From contig PMBI01000011.1 of the NCBI GenBank assembly GCA_003153775.1, positions 86,303-150,302 on the forward strand: a DNA stretch of 64,000 bases, written 5' to 3'. Below the pieces are notes generated by a model. That model had not been told where the DNA came from. It did not search any database and saw only the letters and a program-made list of their open reading frames with translations. Shown piece by piece: positions 53,578-62,173 of this stretch (positions are counted from its first letter, which is position 1; each line of letters begins with the position of its first letter). Origin of the DNA: Syntrophaceae bacterium (GTDB lineage Bacteria > Desulfobacterota > Syntrophia > Syntrophales > UBA2185). Both the position numbers and the translations under genes were made by a program.

Positions 53578-53593
53578 ACGGTCGTCTACGACC
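53578..53593 (+). promoter_or_regulatory. palindromic operator-like site before the OYE-type gene
   Basis: GGTCGT-CT-ACGACC (53580-53593) is a perfect 6-base inverted repeat with a 2-base centre, about 20 bases upstream of the AGGAGGT ribosome site. It might bind a regulator. No sigma-54 promoter was found for this gene. Confidence 0.3.
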
Positions 53594-53627
53594 ATAAACG
53601 AGAATACTTAGGAGGTCAATGTTATAT

Positions 53628-55547
53628 ATGGCAAAGTTAAAACATCTTTTTAGTCCTATCAAGATAGGAAAAATGGAACTGAAGAACAGGGTGGAGTTCG
53701 CACCCGTAACGGACAATTTCGGTATTGACGACTACGTGACGGACCGCATGATTAAGTTTTATGAGGACCGTGCAAAGGGTGGCGTAGGTTTAATAAATAT
53801 AGGGTACTTTACCGTGAACTATCCCCATAATCCCCTCGGCATCGGAATGTACGACGACAAGTTCATTCCGGGGATCCGTAAACTTACGGATGCGTGTCAT
53901 GCGCACGGCGCAAAGGTGGGGGTGGAGCTCGCCTTTGAGGAGAATTATGCCAAACGGCGCGGCGGACCGTTTGAGTATATTGGGCCTTCTGATGTTGCGA
54001 CGCGGGCAGGAAAGCAAAGGCCCCGACCCCTCACAACCGCTGAGGTTGAGGAGATCGTGGAGCAGTTCGGCGACGCGGCCAGGAGGGCAGTCGAAGGAGG
54101 GTTTGATTTGATCCATATCCTTGGCTCTGCCGGTTATCCGATAGCTCAGTTTGCTTCACCGCTCACGAACAGGCGCACCGACAAATACGGCGGCAGCTTC
54201 GAGAAGAGGTTGCTACTGCATACCGAGATCATCCAGTCGATGAAGAAGAAGGCAGGCGATGATTGTATCATATCCTGGAGGATGGGCGGCCAGGACTTTA
54301 TGCCGGGCGGGAACACCTTAGAGGATTCGGTGAAGATCGCGCAGTGGCTGGAAAAGCAGGGAGTTCAGGTGATAAATGTTACAACGGGCTGGCACGACTC
54401 AGGCGTACCATTTATCCAGTACTTTGTCCCTAAGGGAAACTGGATTTTCATGGGAGAGCGCATAAAGAAAGGCATCAATATTCCGGTCATCGTTGGCACC
54501 AGGATTGTCGATCCGATAATGGCGGATAAGATTATCGGTGAAGGCAGGGCCGATATGATTTATTTAGCCAGACCGCTGATTGCCGATGCGGAGCTGGTAA
54601 ACAAAGCTAAGGAAGGGAGATTTGATGACATAGTGCCCTGCACGTCCTGCTGCCTGTGCTTTGACGCGTGGTCACGGACAGAACCTATATATTGCCAGGT
54701 AAACGCGAGAGCCGGCAGGGAGCTGGAGCTCAATATTATTCCAGCCAGGCAGAAGAAGAAGGTCTTCGTGGTGGGGGGCGGCCCCGGAGGCATGGAAGCC
54801 GCAAGGGTCGCCGGACTGAGAGGACACAAGGTAACCTTATTTGAGAAATCCGACAAGCTCGGCGGCGCCCTTAACGCGGCCGGCGCTCCCTCTGTGAAGG
54901 ACGGCGTCGGATATTTCCGTGAGTACCTGATCAAGCAAATGAAGAAAGAAGGTATTGAGATAAAACTCAATACCGAAGTTGAAAACACCATTATAGAGAA
55001 GGAACGTCCCGATGCAGTAATCGTGGCTACGGGCGCGACTCCTATTATCCCCGATATTCCCGGCGTCAGGGGCAAGAATGTTGTACTCGCGGCGGACGTC
55101 ATGGGCGGCAAGAAATCGGTCGGTAACAAGGTCGTCATTGTCGGCGGCGGGATGGTTGGCTGCGAATTGGCCGACTTCCTTCACGAGGAAAAGGGCAAGT
55201 CCGACATAACCATACTTGAAATGCTGCCCAAAGTAGCCGTAGATGTCGGGCCTACGCTCAGGTGGGTCGTCCGCAAGCGTCTCAATGAGTTCAAGATAAA
55301 AATAAAGACCAACGCGAGGGTCTCAGAGATAACTGACAAGGGTGTGAAGAGCGTGTGCGGCGGCGCGACCGAGGTTTTCGAAGCAGACACTGTGGTCATT
55401 GCGACAGGCTATGAGCCCTGGAACAAACTGGTCAGGGAAATTGAAGGCAAGGCCGGTGTATCCGTCGAGGCTGTGGGCGACTGCGATAAGATTGCCAGAA
55501 TCGCCGAAGCCGTTGAAAGCGGATTCCGGGCAGCGTTGAAACTTTAG
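53628..55547 (+). CDS. FMN/FAD/4Fe-4S NADH:flavin oxidoreductase (2-enoate or 2,4-dienoyl-CoA reductase type)
   Basis: A 639-residue flavoprotein. An old-yellow-enzyme FMN barrel (about 5-330) is followed by four cluster Cys with exact family spacing (C338-x2-C341-x2-C344-x11-C356) and a FAD/NAD(P)H domain with 'VVGGGPGGMEAARVAGLRGH' and 'VIVGGGMVGCELADF'. Relatives reduce enoates or dienoyl-CoA, or demethylate amines. Active-site segments differ from the common types: the 'QLxHxGR' stretch is 'VELAFEENYAKRRG', and the HGAHGY loop is 'HILGSAGY'. ATG 53628 fits the AGGAGGT site better than 53619. It lies inside a duplicated block with an acyl-CoA ligase-like gene. Confidence 0.85.
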   Translation: MAKLKHLFSPIKIGKMELKNRVEFAPVTDNFGIDDYVTDRMIKFYEDRAKGGVGLINIGYFTVNYPHNPLGIGMYDDKFIPGIRKLTDACHAHGAKVGVELAFEENYAKRRGGPFEYIGPSDVATRAGKQRPRPLTTAEVEEIVEQFGDAARRAVEGGFDLIHILGSAGYPIAQFASPLTNRRTDKYGGSFEKRLLLHTEIIQSMKKKAGDDCIISWRMGGQDFMPGGNTLEDSVKIAQWLEKQGVQVINVTTGWHDSGVPFIQYFVPKGNWIFMGERIKKGINIPVIVGTRIVDPIMADKIIGEGRADMIYLARPLIADAELVNKAKEGRFDDIVPCTSCCLCFDAWSRTEPIYCQVNARAGRELELNIIPARQKKKVFVVGGGPGGMEAARVAGLRGHKVTLFEKSDKLGGALNAAGAPSVKDGVGYFREYLIKQMKKEGIEIKLNTEVENTIIEKERPDAVIVATGATPIIPDIPGVRGKNVVLAADVMGGKKSVGNKVVIVGGGMVGCELADFLHEEKGKSDITILEMLPKVAVDVGPTLRWVVRKRLNEFKIKIKTNARVSEITDKGVKSVCGGATEVFEADTVVIATGYEPWNKLVREIEGKAGVSVEAVGDCDKIARIAEAVESGFRAALKL

Positions 55548-55653
55548 CAATTCACATTACTGATGATGGTGAGTCTCTTCTCTTCGCGCCGGTTGCGTAC
55601 CGTTCGACGAATTCAAAGTACTTTAAAATTGATAATCCTCGTGAGGTGGAGCC

Positions 55654-57177
55654 ATGTACTCTTGTGATTTTACGATCTACGATATGATTGCCCGCAATGC
55701 CGCTTTATATCCGGGAAAAAGCGCGATCGTGTATGGTGACAACCGAATATCGTTCAGCGGGTTTCAAAAATTGTGCGACCGCTGTGCCGCTGGCCTCATG
55801 AAGGAAGGCATTGACTTTGGCGACCGGATTGCCGTTTTATCCAGCAACAATGACGATTTTCTGATCCTTTGCGGCGCGGCAGCGAAAATCGGCGCGATTA
55901 TAGTTCCTGTGAACTATAGGTTGGGTCAAGGAGAGGTCGAATACATCCTCAGGGATTCGGAGCCGAAATATATCTTCAGCAGCAAGGAATATAGGGATCC
56001 GGCCCGTGAAGCCTCGCTCTGTGCGGGCTCTATCAGAAAGCACTTCGTCTTTAAGGCAGATATGAACGAGGGTGATTTCATTCCATTTGAGACACTCCTG
56101 CTGAACGGAAAACTAACGGAGTCAGGAGTGGTGTCGGGTGGTCACGCGTATATGATCGTTCATGCCGCCGCCGTGGGCGGAAAGCCGCGGGGTTGTTTGC
56201 TGAGCCAGGCGAATATGTTGGCCGCCGGCCTTCAGATGGCCCACATGTTTAAGCTTATGAGCAGTGACTGCCACATAGGCACCTTGCCTCTCTTCCACAT
56301 CGGGGGATTTTCCTTTTTCATAGCAGTGATGCATCAGGGAGGAAAGAATGTGATCATGGACCGTTTCGATCCTTTGCTTGTTCTGAAATTGACCGACAAG
56401 GAACACGGCACATTTCTCGGGACATTTCCGCCAATGCTCGCAGCTATTCTGGATGCACAGGAGAAACAGTTCGTTGATACATCAAGTTTGAGGGTAGTCA
56501 CGGGTATGGACAGCCCTGATACCATTCAACGCTTTTTGGGAAAAAATCCCCAAGCGGCCTTTTGCAGCCTGTATGGTCAGACGGAGGCCATGCCGGTTTC
56601 GAGCTGCGATGTTGAGGAAAAAGCGGGGAGCATCGGGTTGCCGGCTGTCATGACGCGTGTGGCAATCTTTGACGCTCTCGATCGGGAAGTTCCCGTGGGC
56701 GGGCAAGGAGAGATATGCGTACGGTCGCCTTCCGTGTTCCTTGGCTATTGGAATCTGGAGACAGATACAGCCTACACCTTTCGCAATGGCTGGCATCACA
56801 CGGGCGACCGGGGGAGGATGGACGAGGAAGGCTATCTCTATTACAGCGGGCGAAATCCGGAAAAGGAACTAATCAAACCAGGCGGTGAAAACGTCTATCC
56901 CGCGGAAGTTGAAAAAGTGATCCTCAGTCACGGCTCTGTCGAAGAGGTCGCAGTCATCGGCGTTCCCGATGCAGAGTGGGGCGAAGCTGTCCAAGCTGTC
57001 TGTGTTCTCAAAAAGGGAAGCGTGGTAGGTGCGGCGGAATTGATCGAATTCGTGGCTTCCAAGATTGCCCGCTATAAGAAACCAAAGCACGTCCTTTTTG
57101 TCGAGAACCTGCCAAAAACGGCGAGCGGCGAAATCAACCGGGAGGAAGTAAAGAAGCTCTACTCGGGAACAAAATGA
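55654..57177 (+). CDS. AMP-binding (acyl-CoA synthetase) family protein with degenerate active site
   Basis: A 507-residue member of the adenylate-forming family. The overall order is normal, with 'CSLYGQTEAMPVSSC', 'GWHHTGDRGRMDEEGYLYYS' and 'GGENVYPAEVEKVILSHGSV'. The phosphate-binding loop, normally rich in Ser/Thr/Gly and ending PKG, reads 'VHAAAVGGKPRG' (about 169-180). The catalytic Lys near the C-terminus is Glu (E493 in 'LPKTASGEINREE'). Adenylation should be impaired, so it may be a thioesterification half-enzyme, a CoA-binding partner or an inactive paralogue. The ribosome site is good and the frame intact, which argues for a retained function. Confidence 0.85.
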   Translation: MYSCDFTIYDMIARNAALYPGKSAIVYGDNRISFSGFQKLCDRCAAGLMKEGIDFGDRIAVLSSNNDDFLILCGAAAKIGAIIVPVNYRLGQGEVEYILRDSEPKYIFSSKEYRDPAREASLCAGSIRKHFVFKADMNEGDFIPFETLLLNGKLTESGVVSGGHAYMIVHAAAVGGKPRGCLLSQANMLAAGLQMAHMFKLMSSDCHIGTLPLFHIGGFSFFIAVMHQGGKNVIMDRFDPLLVLKLTDKEHGTFLGTFPPMLAAILDAQEKQFVDTSSLRVVTGMDSPDTIQRFLGKNPQAAFCSLYGQTEAMPVSSCDVEEKAGSIGLPAVMTRVAIFDALDREVPVGGQGEICVRSPSVFLGYWNLETDTAYTFRNGWHHTGDRGRMDEEGYLYYSGRNPEKELIKPGGENVYPAEVEKVILSHGSVEEVAVIGVPDAEWGEAVQAVCVLKKGSVVGAAELIEFVASKIARYKKPKHVLFVENLPKTASGEINREEVKKLYSGTK

Positions 57178-57212
57178 GCCAAGGAATGTTTGTCTGGACG
57201 CAGATTAAGTAA

Positions 57213-57332
57213 TTATTGAGTGCAACCAAACAGCCTGGATGCGCTGCATGAACTATCCCTTCGGCAAAAGGGGTACTTTCCAGAATCCGTCCCCGGTACA
57301 AGAACTAAACTGCCGAACCTTGTCTCTTCCAT
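57213..57332 (-). pseudogene. remnant of an MBL-fold hydrolase N-terminus
   Basis: From ATG 57332 the minus strand encodes 'MEETRFGSLVLVPGTDSGKY' and PFC, closely matching the start of the hydrolase at 53345, then departs and stops at about 57213. It begins four bases after the activator's stop, suggesting the activator and hydrolase were once a tight operon here. Confidence 0.78.
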
Positions 57333-57432
57333 TTATTTACTCTGCCGCATGATTGTGGATTTGATTCAATTTCCGATATAATGTGCTTCTCGCTATTCCC
57401 AATTTCTTTGCAATCTCTCTCTTGGGGATATT
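57262..57432. repeat. duplicated regulator/hydrolase junction, copy B
   Basis: Partner of 53274-53556. Here the two blocks (57262-57346 and 57356-57432) are nearly adjacent. Copy B continues into an intact sigma-54 activator on the right and only a remnant hydrolase on the left, the mirror image of copy A. The two copies flank the OYE-type and ligase-like genes. Confidence 0.8.
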
Positions 57433-59298
57433 CGATCTGATCATCTTCATTATCAAATCACTCTCTATCTTGTTTACGGGTTCAATTTTAGTAATGTCGT
57501 CCATTGACTTCATGTCCGTAATTTCTGACGGCAAGAGGTCAGCCGTAAGTATGTTGGTATGTGCAATATTGATCATTCTTTCGAGGACATTTTGCAACTC
57601 TCTCACATTACCCGGCCAGTTGTAATTCATGAATCTCTCGAAGACCTCAGCTTCGATTTTCTCGATCTTCTTCCCCATCGTCTTGCCGATATTACTTACA
57701 AAACACTCGACCAAAAGGGGAATGTCGTCTTTTCTTTCCCTGAGCGGTATGAGACGAATGGTGAATACGTTTGACCGATAATACAGGTCCTCTCGGAATT
57801 TGCCTTTTCGAACTTCTTCCTTCAGGTTCTTATTGGTTGCTGCAATGATTCTGACGTCTATCGTTGTTACCCTGGTGCCGCCGATCCTGATTATGGATTT
57901 GTCTTCAATCACCCGCAGGAGGGCTGTCTGCAGCTCCAAGGGCGTTTCCCCCACCTCGTCCAAAAATATTGTGCCGCCGTCTGCGAGCTCAAATTTACCC
58001 GGACTGCCGCCTTTTCTTGACCCGGTAAACGCCCCTTCGGAATAACCGAAAAGCTCGCTGGTTATCAGATCCCTGGGGATCGTCGTGCAGTTAATTGCGA
58101 CGTATGGGCCGTCGCTGCGACTGCTGCTGTTGTGAATTGCCTGAGCGAAAATATCTTTTCCTGTACCGCTTTCTCCCAGGAGCAGGACGTTCGATTTGAT
58201 CTGGGATGCTATCTTGGCCTGCCTGATCGTTTCCAGAAAGTTCGCATCCTGACCGATGATTTCCTCGAAGCGAAATTTCGCCTTCGCCCCCATCATTTTC
58301 ATTGCCAAGGTCCGGGCCCTTTTAATCTCATCCAGGATGATGACCTTGCCGATGACATCGTCCATGGACATTATAGGGTAACAGGACAGAGTGTAATCAC
58401 CCTGGACGCTCTTACAGGCGATTCTCACTTCCATATCCGTGAGAGTGTGGTTATTGTTTATCAGATTGAGCAGGTTCTTGTTATATTTGCTCCAGACCTC
58501 GGCTGTATTTTTCCCAAGAAACCTGTCTGCATCTTCTCCAAAAGCTTTTTTAGCGTTCTTGTTCATCATCGAAATACATCCGTCGTTATCCACGGTCATT
58601 ATGATTTCAGGAATAGAGGATATAACCGTCTTTTGAAAACTGTGCGCAATCCTGTATTCGGTCAATGCCTTTCTGAGCCGAATTTCGTTCTCTATGGCAT
58701 GTGCCGCGGCTGCAACCATCCCCAGCGTATGCGGATTGGCTTTTTGATATGGTCCCGTCATGTCAATGACGCCGATCAATTTGCCGTTTAAATCATGAAC
58801 CGGAGCGCCTGAACATGTCCACTTATGGGAGTTGATGCAATAATGTTCGCCGGCATAGACCTGAAAAGGCTTCCCTAATTTTATTACAGTTCCTGCGCCA
58901 TTGGTCCCTGCGACTTCTTCGGACCAGCAGCTGCCCACAATGAAATTCCCTCGTCTTACCCTCTCCATCACATCATCATCCCCAACAAGCTTCAACATGT
59001 ATCCATCAGCATCAAAGAGTGCAACTAAAAAGCCCGATCCTACGACAAGACCATAAAGGTTCTTCATGAAGGGGAGGCTGATGTCTATCAGCTCTTCATT
59101 TTTTTTCAAGATATCTGCAAGTTGAGAATCATCAAGAACCACAGGAACCCTGGTCAGATGCGGGTTGACATTCTTTTCCCTGCACCTGTCCCATGAATCC
59201 AGAATAGTCGAGGATATTATGAATTCGCTGACGGGAATTCCGCTTATATATTTTTTCCATTCCGCATAAAGCACATCAAATTTTTCTACAAAGTCCAT
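57337..59298 (-). CDS. AcoR-like sigma-54-dependent transcriptional activator
   Basis: A 653-residue enhancer-binding protein. A GAF-type sensor domain lies at about 75-205, a PAS domain at about 225-330, the AAA+ domain at about 345-575 with Walker A 'LLGESGTGKDIFAQA', the sigma-54 contact loop GAFTG in 'YSEGAFTGSRKGG' and Walker B 'GGTIFLDEVG', and a Fis-type helix-turn-helix ends it ('REIAKKLGIARSTLYRKL'). The N-terminus 'SWDRCREKNVNPH' is typical of AcoR relatives. It diverges from the dehydratase operon, which has a -24/-12 promoter and upstream repeats, so it most likely activates that operon. The inducer is unknown. Confidence 0.93.
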   Translation of the reverse strand: MDFVEKFDVLYAEWKKYISGIPVSEFIISSTILDSWDRCREKNVNPHLTRVPVVLDDSQLADILKKNEELIDISLPFMKNLYGLVVGSGFLVALFDADGYMLKLVGDDDVMERVRRGNFIVGSCWSEEVAGTNGAGTVIKLGKPFQVYAGEHYCINSHKWTCSGAPVHDLNGKLIGVIDMTGPYQKANPHTLGMVAAAAHAIENEIRLRKALTEYRIAHSFQKTVISSIPEIIMTVDNDGCISMMNKNAKKAFGEDADRFLGKNTAEVWSKYNKNLLNLINNNHTLTDMEVRIACKSVQGDYTLSCYPIMSMDDVIGKVIILDEIKRARTLAMKMMGAKAKFRFEEIIGQDANFLETIRQAKIASQIKSNVLLLGESGTGKDIFAQAIHNSSSRSDGPYVAINCTTIPRDLITSELFGYSEGAFTGSRKGGSPGKFELADGGTIFLDEVGETPLELQTALLRVIEDKSIIRIGGTRVTTIDVRIIAATNKNLKEEVRKGKFREDLYYRSNVFTIRLIPLRERKDDIPLLVECFVSNIGKTMGKKIEKIEAEVFERFMNYNWPGNVRELQNVLERMINIAHTNILTADLLPSEITDMKSMDDITKIEPVNKIESDLIMKMIRSNIPKREIAKKLGIARSTLYRKLNQIHNHAAE

Positions 59299-59390
59299 AT
59301 CTCGCTCTGTACCGTTCCTTCCTGGAGGTTATTCTTGATGAGGCCAGTTCCGTCGACCATATACTACTCGCTTGGGATAGAAACCTGAAT

Positions 59391-59445
59391 GTCTCATTAT
59401 GTCTCATTGTGTCCCGGAATGTCCGATGTGACCTAAAGTGGGACA
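59391..59445 (+). promoter_or_regulatory. phased 10-base repeats, candidate activator binding site (UAS)
   Basis: Four tandem 10-base units each begin with GTC at 59391, 59401, 59411 and 59421: GTCTCATTAT, GTCTCATTGT, GTCCCGGAAT, GTCCGATGTG. A GGGACA at 59440-59445 is the inverse of TGTCCC at 59410-59415. The helical phasing and distance of about 115 bases to the sigma-54 promoter suggest the enhancer bound by the divergent activator. Confidence 0.65.
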
Positions 59446-59543
59446 ATAATCTCAAAGCATGATTCCCCGACAATTGCAAGCTCATTTTCAGAATACATCG
59501 TGTTTTCAGATGATTGGTATATTATTTGATGAGCAATATAGAC

Positions 59544-59560
59544 ATGGCACAACGTCTGCT
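59544..59560 (+). promoter_or_regulatory. sigma-54 (-24/-12) promoter of the dehydratase operon
   Basis: TGGCAC (59545-59550) and TGCT (59557-59560) place GG and GC exactly 12 bases apart, fitting TGGCAC-N5-TTGCW with one mismatch (C for the first T of the -12 element). Transcription should begin near 59571, 58 bases before the dehydratase start codon. Confidence 0.75.
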
Positions 59561-59628
59561 TCATCGCAGTGCGAATATAACAAAGAGAGATAGCATCAGC
59601 TCTTAATTCAAACAAAAGGAGTCGGACA

Positions 59629-61146
59629 GTGCTGCGGACTAAAGATCAATATCACGATGATCTCTTCAAAATGAAGCGGAATGTATTCATAGGCGGAGAA
59701 AAAGTTGGCAGAGATGACCATCGCCTTCGGCCGGGCATCAACGTGCTTGACGTTACTTTCGATCTCGCCCGGGAGTCAAAATGGAAGGGGTTGATAACTG
59801 CAACGTCATCCATAACAGGCGAGGAGATAAACAGATGGTCCCATCTGCCTCAGAGCCCCTACGATCTCCTGCAGAAACAAAAAATGATCCGCTGTGTTGC
59901 ACGCCGGGTCGGGGGCTGCATACAGAGATGCATGGGACACGATGCCATCAGCGCATTGGCAATCTGCACGAAGGAAATAGATGAGGCCAAGGGAACAGAC
60001 TACCATAAGAGGTTTATGACCTACCTCAGGGACTATCAGATGAGGGACGGCGATGGCTGCTGTGCGCAGACAGATAGCAAGGGAGACCGCACGAAACGGC
60101 CGAGCGAACAGCCGAACGCTGATGCGTATGTTCACATCGTGGAAGAACGTAAGGACGGGATTGTAGTAAGCGGTGTAAAGATGTCCATCACTCAGGTGGC
60201 GTATGCTGATGAGATATTCGTGCTGCCCACCAGGGCATTGATGGAAGACGACCGCGACTTTGCCGTGGCCTTTGCACTTCCTGCGGATTGGGATGGCATT
60301 AAATTGATAACACGCCCCGTGTGGCTCCGCGAGAAGGATGACCCAGGCGCATCGCCCTTCTGCAGATACGGGGTATCGGATTCAGTTGTCGTTTTCGATA
60401 ATGTATTCGTCCCCAAAGAAAGGGTTTTTATGTGCCGGGAATGGGAATTCGGACGTCGGCTTGCCCTGCTCTTTGCGGACTCCCACCGCCACAGCTACAG
60501 TGGCTGCAAACCCGGTATGTCGGACGTGCTCTGCGGCGCCGCCATGCTCGCGGCAGAGGCAAACAATATTCAAAAAATATCCCACGTTCGCGAGAAGCTT
60601 TCGAGTTATGCGGGCGCCGCCGAACTCGCTTATGCGGCAGGAGTGGCCTCGGCCATATACGGTGAAAAGACATCGAGCGGCGTTTTCTTCCCGAATAAGA
60701 TTTACGCCAATGTCGGCAGAAGACTCACGGGGGAGCTGATCTATCATGAATACAACTTGCTTACGGAAATTGCAGGCGGCATTGCAGTTACGCTGCCCTT
60801 TGAAGAGGATTTCCATGCAGAAAGTACTAAGAAATATCTGGATAAATTTATTGTGAGGAATCCAAAACTTTCTCCGGAGGTTTCTCTCAAGATATGGAAA
60901 TTTGTTGAGAGCATTGGCGCATCGCCCATGTCGTCGTGGTATGAAATTGCAGGCGTACATGGCGGGGGATCTCCCATCATGGAAACGATTGCCCTTAACC
61001 TCGATTATGATTTCGATGAGAAAAGGCGCCTTGGGAGATACTTGTCCGGCATCGATGAGACATTCGATGATACGAAGGCGCTGGGGTTGGAGCCTACCTT
61101 CGGGACGAGTTTGGCGAGTGATGATGGGCAAGAACTGAAGAAATGA
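59629..61146 (+). CDS. 4-hydroxybutyryl-CoA dehydratase/HpaB-family FeS flavoprotein
   Basis: A 505-residue enzyme of the AbfD family, which dehydrates 4-hydroxybutyryl-CoA to crotonyl-CoA through a ketyl radical using FAD and a [4Fe-4S] cluster. The cluster ligands are conserved: C97 and C101 in 'GGCIQRC', H286 and C293 in 'SHRHSYSGC'. Compared with my memory of the Clostridium aminobutyricum enzyme, two active-site Glu are changed: one to Asp ('GVSDSVVVFDN') and one missing before 'VHGGGSP'. So a related hydroxyacyl-CoA may be the substrate. HpaB monooxygenases share the fold but lack the Cys ligands. GTG start with AAAGGAG, preceded by a sigma-54 promoter. Confidence 0.85.
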   Translation: MLRTKDQYHDDLFKMKRNVFIGGEKVGRDDHRLRPGINVLDVTFDLARESKWKGLITATSSITGEEINRWSHLPQSPYDLLQKQKMIRCVARRVGGCIQRCMGHDAISALAICTKEIDEAKGTDYHKRFMTYLRDYQMRDGDGCCAQTDSKGDRTKRPSEQPNADAYVHIVEERKDGIVVSGVKMSITQVAYADEIFVLPTRALMEDDRDFAVAFALPADWDGIKLITRPVWLREKDDPGASPFCRYGVSDSVVVFDNVFVPKERVFMCREWEFGRRLALLFADSHRHSYSGCKPGMSDVLCGAAMLAAEANNIQKISHVREKLSSYAGAAELAYAAGVASAIYGEKTSSGVFFPNKIYANVGRRLTGELIYHEYNLLTEIAGGIAVTLPFEEDFHAESTKKYLDKFIVRNPKLSPEVSLKIWKFVESIGASPMSSWYEIAGVHGGGSPIMETIALNLDYDFDEKRRLGRYLSGIDETFDDTKALGLEPTFGTSLASDDGQELKK

Positions 61147-61194
61147 GAATGCTGGCATTAGTGGCAGAATAAAATGAAAGAGGGAGTATCACTG

Positions 61195-62124
61195 ATGAAA
61201 GAAGAAGACACGAAAAAATCGTTGGACAAGCGGATGACTCTCAGGGAGGCGATATCCAAGTATGTATTTGACGGATGTTCAATTGCCTTCAGCGGCATGG
61301 GTGGGGAGCAGGTTGTTGCCCCAACCTATGAGATCGTAAGACAGGGACAGAAGAATCTGACGCTAATGGGTGACAGTCCGTGCGAGGTCGGGGACTATCT
61401 TGTGGGGACGGGTCAGATAAGGAGGGTCGAGGTCGCGTGGTTAGCCTTCGCAGTAGCGGGTGTGAGCCCGAATTACAGGCGGGCCGTGGAAGAGGGTCTC
61501 CCTCATAAAATAGAGGTTCGCGAATTTTCAAATTACACCATGGGCCTGCGATTCTTAGCCGGCGCGATGGGTCTTCCCTTCATGGTGACAAGATCTCTCG
61601 CGGGAACCTCCCTTGAAAAGTATAACGACATGATCAAAGTGATAGAAGACCCGTACGGGGGCAAAAAGGTGGCGCTCGTTCCTGCCGCCAAGCCTGACGT
61701 AGCAATCATCCACGCCAACAGGGCCGATATTTTGGGGAATACGCAGTTCATCGGTTTTTCATCAAATGGAGAAAACATCGCAAGGGCGGCGGCGAGGACA
61801 ATAGTAACCTGCGAGAAGATAGTCTCAACTGATGAGATCAAGAAGGCGCCGACGCTTACCTCGGTGCCGCAGTATGCGGTGGACGCCGTGGTCGAGGTAC
61901 CGTTCGGCAGCCATCCGTGGAACATGCCCTATGCATATGCGTATGATTTACCGTTTCACATGAAGATGATGGCCGGGATAGACACAGCAGACGGTTTCAA
62001 GAGGTGGATGGATGAATGGGCGTTCGGTTGCAAGGACCATGAGGAGTATTGCGAGAAGGTAGGTTGGGCCCGTTTGAAAAAGCTGGCGCAGATTGAACGA
62101 AAGTTCTGCAAGAGCAAGTTGTGA
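61195..62124 (+). CDS. CoA transferase, alpha subunit (glutaconate CoA-transferase type)
   Basis: A protein of about 309 residues belonging to CoA-transferase family I. 'AISKYVFDGCSIAFSGMGGE' begins the fold, and 'PAAKPDVAIIHANRADILGN' is a clear family stretch. It pairs with the beta-subunit gene that follows after about 50 bases. Such enzymes move CoA from acetyl-CoA or another thioester to a free acid. ATG 61195 has GAGGG nine bases upstream, better than ATG 61174. It follows the dehydratase by about 50 bases, as expected if the dehydratase substrate is activated by CoA transfer. Confidence 0.85.
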   Translation: MKEEDTKKSLDKRMTLREAISKYVFDGCSIAFSGMGGEQVVAPTYEIVRQGQKNLTLMGDSPCEVGDYLVGTGQIRRVEVAWLAFAVAGVSPNYRRAVEEGLPHKIEVREFSNYTMGLRFLAGAMGLPFMVTRSLAGTSLEKYNDMIKVIEDPYGGKKVALVPAAKPDVAIIHANRADILGNTQFIGFSSNGENIARAAARTIVTCEKIVSTDEIKKAPTLTSVPQYAVDAVVEVPFGSHPWNMPYAYAYDLPFHMKMMAGIDTADGFKRWMDEWAFGCKDHEEYCEKVGWARLKKLAQIERKFCKSKL

Positions 62125-62173
62125 GCGCAGATCCGACAAACGAAAAGATCCGAACACGGGAGGAGAACGATTT

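Larger units (their letters stand above)
59299..59628. other. divergent regulatory region of the catabolic island
   Basis: A 330-base gap between the sigma-54 activator and the dehydratase operon. It contains the phased repeats and the -24/-12 promoter listed separately. No gene is supported in it. An IHF-bent loop between repeats and promoter would be expected for this kind of control; no clear IHF site was identified. Confidence 0.6.
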
